NCBI GenBank assembly: GCA_913020235.1
Contig: CAJWBT010000012.1
Coordinates: forward strand, 1 to 17,175
Direction of reading: 5' to 3'
DNA from: an uncultured Chloroflexota bacterium
GTDB lineage: Bacteria > Chloroflexota > Dehalococcoidia > UBA3495
DNA: 17,175 bases
Below the pieces are notes generated by a model that was not told the origin of the DNA, did not search any database, and saw nothing but the letters and a program-made list of their open reading frames with translations. This document shows positions 13,327 to 17,175 of the stretch, piece by piece. Position 1 is the first letter of the stretch. Each line of letters begins with the position of its first letter. Made by a program: the position numbers and the translations under genes.

Positions 13327-14376
13327 GTGGGCGACAAAATAGGGATGATCGGCGTCGGCGCCGTGGGCAGCTACGTGGCCGCTCTTCTGACCAAAGCGGG
13401 CGAGGACGTGACCATCATCGACATGTGGTCGGAGCACGTGGAGGCCATGAAACAGCAGGGCCTCCGGGTCAGCAGCGAGGAGCTGAACTTTACCGTTCCG
13501 GTCAAGGCGATGCATCTCAGTGATGCCCAGGGGATTCGGGACCTATTTGATTTCGCCATCATCTCGGCTAAATCCTATGATACCGAGTGGGTAACCCATT
13601 TCATAAAGCGGTACGTCAAACCCGAGGGGTTCTTCGTCTCGATCCAGAACTGTTGGAACGACCCGGTCATCGGCGGCATCGTGGGCAGCGACCGGGAAAT
13701 CGGCTGCGTCGCATCCTCGATCAGCGTGGCACTGTGGGAGCCCGGCCACGTCGAGCGGGGAGGCCCGCGGGGCCACGACTCGGGCCATACTGTCTTTCGG
13801 ACCGGGGAGCAAGACGGCCGGATCACCCCCCGGACGGAGAACCTGGCGCGGATGTTGAACCAGGTCGATGCCGCCTACGCCACTGACAATCTGTGGGGCG
13901 AACGCTGGAGCAAGCTCTGCACCAACGCGATGACCAACGCCGCCTCCTCCATTGCGGGAATGTGGTCCCAGGAGATGGCCCAGGATCCCCGGTGCCGGTT
14001 GATACGAATCCACCTGGCCAAAGAGACGGCCCAGATCGGCCTGGCAATGGGGCTGGACGTGGTGGACGTGAACGGCAAGCCGGCCAGGATGTGGGCCGAG
14101 GCCGACAAGGGAGACGTGTTCGAAGAGCTGGACGCCTACATGACCGCCCGTGGGGGCCGGTCCAACTGGCCGCCCTCTATGGCCCAGGACGTAAAGAAGG
14201 GACGCCGGTCTGAGATCGACCAGATGAACGGCTTCGTGGCCGGTAAAGGCCGGGAGGTGTCGGTCCCGACGCCCTTCACAGACGCCCTGATCGACGCCAT
14301 GCATGGCATCGACGACGGGTCGCTGACGCCGGGCCCGGCCAACCTGGACCAGATCCTACGGGCAGCCGGCCGGTAG
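13327..14376 (+). CDS. Ketopantoate reductase family (ApbA/PanE-like) oxidoreductase
   Basis: 349-residue NAD(P)H-dependent 2-ketoacid reductase-like enzyme, cytoplasmic. The Rossmann nucleotide motif GVGAVGS is at 9-15. KSYDT (82-86) matches the usual K..dT turn. WSKLCTNAMTNA (194-205) holds Lys196, Asn200 and Asn204, in the spacing of the catalytic Lys and Asn residues of E. coli PanE. It is longer than PanE (about 300), with an insertion around 137-165. It is therefore more likely a catabolic paralogue than the pantothenate enzyme; the substrate is unknown. The start is GTG at 13327 with AGGAGG eight nt upstream. An ATG seven bases earlier is in another frame. Confidence 0.87.
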   Translation: MGDKIGMIGVGAVGSYVAALLTKAGEDVTIIDMWSEHVEAMKQQGLRVSSEELNFTVPVKAMHLSDAQGIRDLFDFAIISAKSYDTEWVTHFIKRYVKPEGFFVSIQNCWNDPVIGGIVGSDREIGCVASSISVALWEPGHVERGGPRGHDSGHTVFRTGEQDGRITPRTENLARMLNQVDAAYATDNLWGERWSKLCTNAMTNAASSIAGMWSQEMAQDPRCRLIRIHLAKETAQIGLAMGLDVVDVNGKPARMWAEADKGDVFEELDAYMTARGGRSNWPPSMAQDVKKGRRSEIDQMNGFVAGKGREVSVPTPFTDALIDAMHGIDDGSLTPGPANLDQILRAAGR

Positions 14377-14466
14377 CTTCGCCGGTGGTTCCCACGGTAG
14401 GTTTGACTCCTTGCCGAGACACCTATCCTGGTCTAGCGTCTCGTAAATGGTTTGATGCCCGGTCCG

Positions 14467-14536
14467 TCATCCCGGCCCTTCCGTGGGAGGGGGATCCAGC
14501 CAACGAATCTCTGGATTCCGGCTTGCGCCGGAAAGA
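14467..14536. repeat. REP-like element, copy B
   Basis: It begins GTCATCCCGGC and ends with CTGGATTCCGGC-TTGC-GCCGGAAAGAC (hairpin 14515-14533). The second half matches the repeat at 12193-12212. The two halves form a rough inverted pair (GTCAT...GGATCCAG against CTGGATTCC...AAGAC). Confidence 0.6.
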
Positions 14537-14597
14537 CGGTCATGGGGAGGGAATGTCGCACAATATCGCCGAGCTAAAGCTATTTGCGAGACAGCGC

Positions 14598-14845
14598 ACC
14601 AGCACTCAGTCAACCAAAATCTGCAACTGTCATTTTGAGCGAAGCGAAGAATCTCAGCGTAACGATAAGATTCCTCGTCGCTCTGCTCCTCGGAATGACA
14701 TCCTTTCAAAACCAAGTTGACCAAGTACCAGTACTCAGTCAACTTATTGCTGATAAATGTGATTCTGAGTGAAGCGAAGAGTCTGGCGTGGTAGGGGGTA
14801 GCCCCTCCCCAGATTCTTCGGTCACTTCGCTCCCTCAGAATGACA
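14598..14845. repeat. Two tandem inverted-repeat elements (MITE-like)
   Basis: Element 1 (14628-14700) runs from TGTCATTTTGAGCGAAGCG to CGGAATGACA. Element 2 (14758-14845) runs from TGTGATTCTGAGTGAAGCG to CAGAATGACA. Each is an imperfect inverted repeat. Each is preceded by nearly the same direct repeat, ACCAGCACTCAGTCAAC (14598-14614) and ACCAGTACTCAGTCAAC (14727-14743), 129 nt apart. This indicates an old tandem duplication. No transposase is linked. Confidence 0.75.
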
Positions 14846-14872
14846 TCCCTTGAAAATGTTCCTGACCCGGCG

Positions 14873-16024
14873 CTAGCTGGAAATCAAGACCTCGTCGCCG
14901 TCCCAGGAGAAGCTGACCTCCAGGCCCTCTTCGGCCGAGATCTGCTCCATGTAGTCAAAGACCTCCTGGGCTCGCGCATCCGCCCTAGTCAACACCTCAG
15001 GCTCCAGGTTGGGAGTGATATAGGTCGGGATGTAGGTCACCTTCTGAATCTGCTTGTCCTGAATGTAGGCCTTGGCAATCATCGTCTTCAGGGCCTCGGG
15101 GTGGAAGCCGTGCTTCTCGTAGCCGGGGGGCTGCTTCAACCGAAAATAGTATTTCTTCAGACGCCCCCCCTTCCACTCGTAGTCCCCCGCCGGCCGCGTG
15201 CTGGAGATTTCTAGGGTGTGCTCCAGGGCAAAGTTGCCCAGGCCGTAGAAGATGACCTTGCCCTTGTAGCATTCGGCGCCCTTGAGTATGTGGGAATGGT
15301 GCTGCAAAACCAGGTCCGCCCCCACGTCTATCGCGGCGTAGGCTGCCTCTTTCTGATACATGGCCACGGTGGCCCGGATGTTGTGAACGCCGGCGTGCAT
15401 TGAGACCACCAACACGTCCACCTGGGGCCGCAGCGCCTTGATGTCCTCCTCCATGGCCTTCAGGTACTCGGGCAGGACGGCGGTGACCACGTGGGGAGGG
15501 CAGCCCGGCTGGAAGTCAAACGTGTGGTAGTAGTGGGAAGCCCGTAAAGGGGCGCAGCCGGGAAGGTCCTCCTCCGCCTCCAGACCAGGGAAGAGGATGG
15601 ACAGATAGGCCAAGAAACCAACCTTGGTGCCGTTCCTCTCCAGGATGACGGGTTTCCTGGCTTCACGAAGGTTCTTTCCGGCGCCGACCACCGCGATATT
15701 GTTCTTGGCAAGGGCGTCGAGGGTGTCGAAAAAAGCATCCTCGCCACAGTCCATGGCGTGATTACACGCGAAGGACATGATGTCGAATCCGGCGCCCTCC
15801 TCGGTGAGGGCCGAGATGTTCCTGGCGGGAAGCCGTTTGGGGCTGTGGGGGGTGAACTGGGGCGTGCCCCGGTCGGACAGGGGGCTCTCCATCTGACCGA
15901 AAACGATGTCCGCCGAGCGGAAGGTGTCACGGGTGAATCGGAAAATGGAGGGAGGGTCATCCCGGTTGGGGCTGATGTCGCCTACTCCAACCAGCGTTAT
16001 GGGGGTCTCTTTGCTCTGAGCCAT
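14873..16024 (-). CDS. CapA family protein (poly-gamma-glutamate capsule/metallophosphatase-like)
   Basis: 383 residues with the calcineurin-like CapA fold and motifs in order: GVGDISPNR (13-21), GQMESPLSD (43-51, family NLE.PLS), ACNHAMDCGEDAFFDTLDAL (87-104, family A.NH..D.G..gl.dTl), VSMHAGVH (207-214), GADLVLQHHSHILKGAE (235-251) and GKVIFYGLGNF (255-265). CapA proteins are linked to poly-gamma-glutamate synthesis; many paralogues of other role exist, so the substrate is open. The chosen start is ATG at 16024, with AGGAAAGG just upstream, right where homology begins. A longer frame to 16252 would add 76 residues crossing the promoter and is rejected. No signal peptide, unlike membrane-anchored CapA of Bacillus. 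Confidence 0.88.
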   Translation of the reverse strand: MAQSKETPITLVGVGDISPNRDDPPSIFRFTRDTFRSADIVFGQMESPLSDRGTPQFTPHSPKRLPARNISALTEEGAGFDIMSFACNHAMDCGEDAFFDTLDALAKNNIAVVGAGKNLREARKPVILERNGTKVGFLAYLSILFPGLEAEEDLPGCAPLRASHYYHTFDFQPGCPPHVVTAVLPEYLKAMEEDIKALRPQVDVLVVSMHAGVHNIRATVAMYQKEAAYAAIDVGADLVLQHHSHILKGAECYKGKVIFYGLGNFALEHTLEISSTRPAGDYEWKGGRLKKYYFRLKQPPGYEKHGFHPEALKTMIAKAYIQDKQIQKVTYIPTYITPNLEPEVLTRADARAQEVFDYMEQISAEEGLEVSFSWDGDEVLISS

Positions 16025-16085
16025 CTCTACCTTTCCTGTGTCGACTGATTCCGGCCTGGGCGCAAGCGCGTCCATACCGGACCAG

Positions 16086-16113
16086 AGTGTAGCATACCGC
16101 CTTGGGCGATCAA
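16086..16113 (-). promoter_or_regulatory. Promoter of the CapA-family gene
   Basis: TTGATC (16113-16108), a 16-nt spacer ending in TGC (extended -10) and TACACT (16091-16086). It lies about 60 nt ahead of the chosen start and inside the longer alternative frame. Confidence 0.6.
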
Positions 16114-16198
16114 ACATCAAAGACGCCCCGCGAGGCCCAGGACATGGCCGGCTGGTCTCACCGGAGCATCTCTTCCCGGCCGGCCGGCAAGGCCGGAT

Positions 16199-16227
16199 CT
16201 GGATGGAGACCGCCAACAGGGTATAAT
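16199..16227 (+). promoter_or_regulatory. Likely promoter of the MmgE/PrpD-family gene
   Basis: A perfect TATAAT (16222-16227) with a weak -35 (CTGGAT at 16199-16204, 17-nt spacing), 52 nt ahead of the start codon. Confidence 0.5.
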
Positions 16228-16279
16228 TCCGAGACAGGCCGTTTCCACGCAATCACCAATCCACTCGCAGGAGGAAGCC

Positions 16280-17175
16280 ATGGCCGCATCAGAGCGAGAG
16301 GTCACCCGGGAGCTGGCCCGGTATGCCGCCGGGGTCCGGTTTGAAGACCTGCATCCCGAGGCGGTCCGGCTGACCAGGAGCTGTATCCTCCACCAGTTGG
16401 GCGCCACCATGCTGGGCTCCACCATGCCCTGGACCCAGCCCTTTCATCGTTACATCCAGGAGTGCGGCAGCCGGCCGGAGAGCACCGTCGCCAACCACGG
16501 GACCCGGGTCGCTGCTCAAGACGCGGCCCTGGTCAACTCCACCTTCGCTGCGGGGAGCGGCATGGAGGACGGCTTCCAGACGGCTCCCGGGAGCGCCGGC
16601 GGCGTCACCGTCCCCGTGGCCCTGGCTCTGGCGGAGAAAGCGCCCCTTTCCGGCAAGGAGGTCATCGGCGCCGTTGCCATGGGCTACGACCTTATGTGGC
16701 GTCTCCAGAACGCCATGATGCCGTCTATTATTCTGCGGGGCTTCCATCCACCGAGCGTGTGTGGCGTTTTTGTCGCCACCGCCGTGGCGGGCCGGTTGGC
16801 GGGCCTGGATGAGGAGGATATGGCCACCGCCCTGGGCGTCGCCGCCAGCCATGCCGCGGGGACCCTGGAGTTCGACCAGACGGGCGGGGATGTCAACATA
16901 GTGCATCGGGGTCTGGCGGCGCGCCACGGCATCCAGTCGGTCCTCCTCACCCGCCTGGGCGTAACCGCCCCGCGCACCCCCCTAGAGGGCAAACGGGGCA
17001 TCAGTCACACCTTTGCTGACACCGCTCGCTGGGAGGTGCTGTTCCAGGGTCTGGGCCAAGACTTCAAGGTACTCGATGTCTGCTTCCGCCAGTACCCCTT
17101 GGGCCCCATGGAGGCCCCATTGAACACCTTCGTCAACCTGGTGGAAGAGCATAACGTGACGGCGGACCAGGTGGA
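16280..17175 (+). CDS. MmgE/PrpD family protein, partial (3' end outside the window)
   Basis: 298 codons are visible, without a stop, out of about 450-480 usual for the family. Members include 2-methylcitrate dehydratase (PrpD) and cis-aconitate decarboxylase; many paralogues are uncharacterised. Visible family segments are the helical N-terminus (VTRELARYAAG), DAALVNSTFAAGSGMEDG (81-98), VPVALALAEK (111-120), AVAMGYDLMWRL, GFHPPSVCGVFVATAVAGRLAGLDEEDM, GVAASHAAGTLEF and HRGLAARHGIQSVLLTRLGV. After the MEDG the family usually has an active-site His-Pro-Ser/Gly, and here the residues are APGSAGG, with no His. The function may therefore differ from dehydration. The ATG at 16280 has CAGGAGGAA five nt upstream. 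Confidence 0.9.
   Translation, partial: MAASEREVTRELARYAAGVRFEDLHPEAVRLTRSCILHQLGATMLGSTMPWTQPFHRYIQECGSRPESTVANHGTRVAAQDAALVNSTFAAGSGMEDGFQTAPGSAGGVTVPVALALAEKAPLSGKEVIGAVAMGYDLMWRLQNAMMPSIILRGFHPPSVCGVFVATAVAGRLAGLDEEDMATALGVAASHAAGTLEFDQTGGDVNIVHRGLAARHGIQSVLLTRLGVTAPRTPLEGKRGISHTFADTARWEVLFQGLGQDFKVLDVCFRQYPLGPMEAPLNTFVNLVEEHNVTADQV

Larger units (their letters stand above)
14377..14872. other. Repeat-rich intergenic region between convergent genes
   Basis: About 500 bases hold no supported gene. They consist of a REP-like unit (14467-14536) and two related inverted-repeat elements (14628-14700 and 14758-14845). AT content is higher than in the flanking genes. Confidence 0.7.

Noticed and set aside
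13543..14304. 253-residue minus-strand ORF
   Set aside because: It is antisense to the reductase with clear catalytic motifs.
16025..16252. 76-residue N-terminal extension of the CapA-family protein
   Set aside because: It crosses a promoter and has no family similarity; the internal ATG has a proper ribosome binding site.

Overview
The window looks like a chromosomal segment of an anaerobic, GC-rich Chloroflexi bacterium, most likely of the Dehalococcoidia. The best single clue is the tmRNA at the left edge. Its tag reads GEREFALAV, close to the Dehalococcoides tag as I remember it (GERELVLAG). Other support is the gene content (tungsten-type aldehyde:ferredoxin oxidoreductase, DUF362 iron-sulfur protein, LarB/LarE, DUF1028, CapA, MmgE/PrpD) and the short palindromic repeats common in such genomes. 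This assignment is inference; there is no rRNA to confirm it.

Layout. 1-449: tmRNA (minus) with its terminator and promoter. 450-1174: no gene found, one perfect hairpin. 1175-2521: MFS transporter (minus). 2621-2832: tRNA-Pro(CGG) and a decayed 3' part of a tRNA-Ser. 2965-5655: a DUF362 protein (minus) divergent from larE-larB (plus), which make intermediates of the nickel-pincer cofactor; no larC follows. 5682-6574: a REP-associated tyrosine transposase with a tandemly duplicated C-terminal half and three copies of a 28-bp palindrome. 6571-9739: a minus-strand operon, DUF362 iron-sulfur protein then aldehyde:ferredoxin oxidoreductase. 10087-10917: an unrecognised conserved-looking protein behind a long structured leader. 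11037-11956: a minus-strand operon of a C_GCAxxG_C_C redox protein and a DUF3995 membrane protein. 12456-14376: DUF1028 protein and a ketopantoate reductase-like enzyme. 14598-14845: tandem repeat elements. 14873-16024: CapA-family protein (minus). 16280 to the edge: MmgE/PrpD-family protein (plus, cut by the window end).

The most notable observation is at 11459-11956. The C_GCAxxG_C_C gene has an in-frame TGA exactly where the first conserved cysteine of the family belongs. An 18-nt hairpin with a GG-starting loop lies 19 nt after that TGA. A perfect Shine-Dalgarno precedes a TTG start 20 codons upstream, and the other three family cysteines lie in the same frame downstream. This fits a selenocysteine-containing protein that ordinary gene calling splits into two ORFs.

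Functionally the window mixes redox enzymes with metal cofactors (AOR, DUF362 iron-sulfur protein, Lar biosynthesis, putative selenoprotein) and accessory catabolic families often found as many paralogues in Dehalococcoidia. Several genes have readable promoters, which also fix some start sites (larE in particular).
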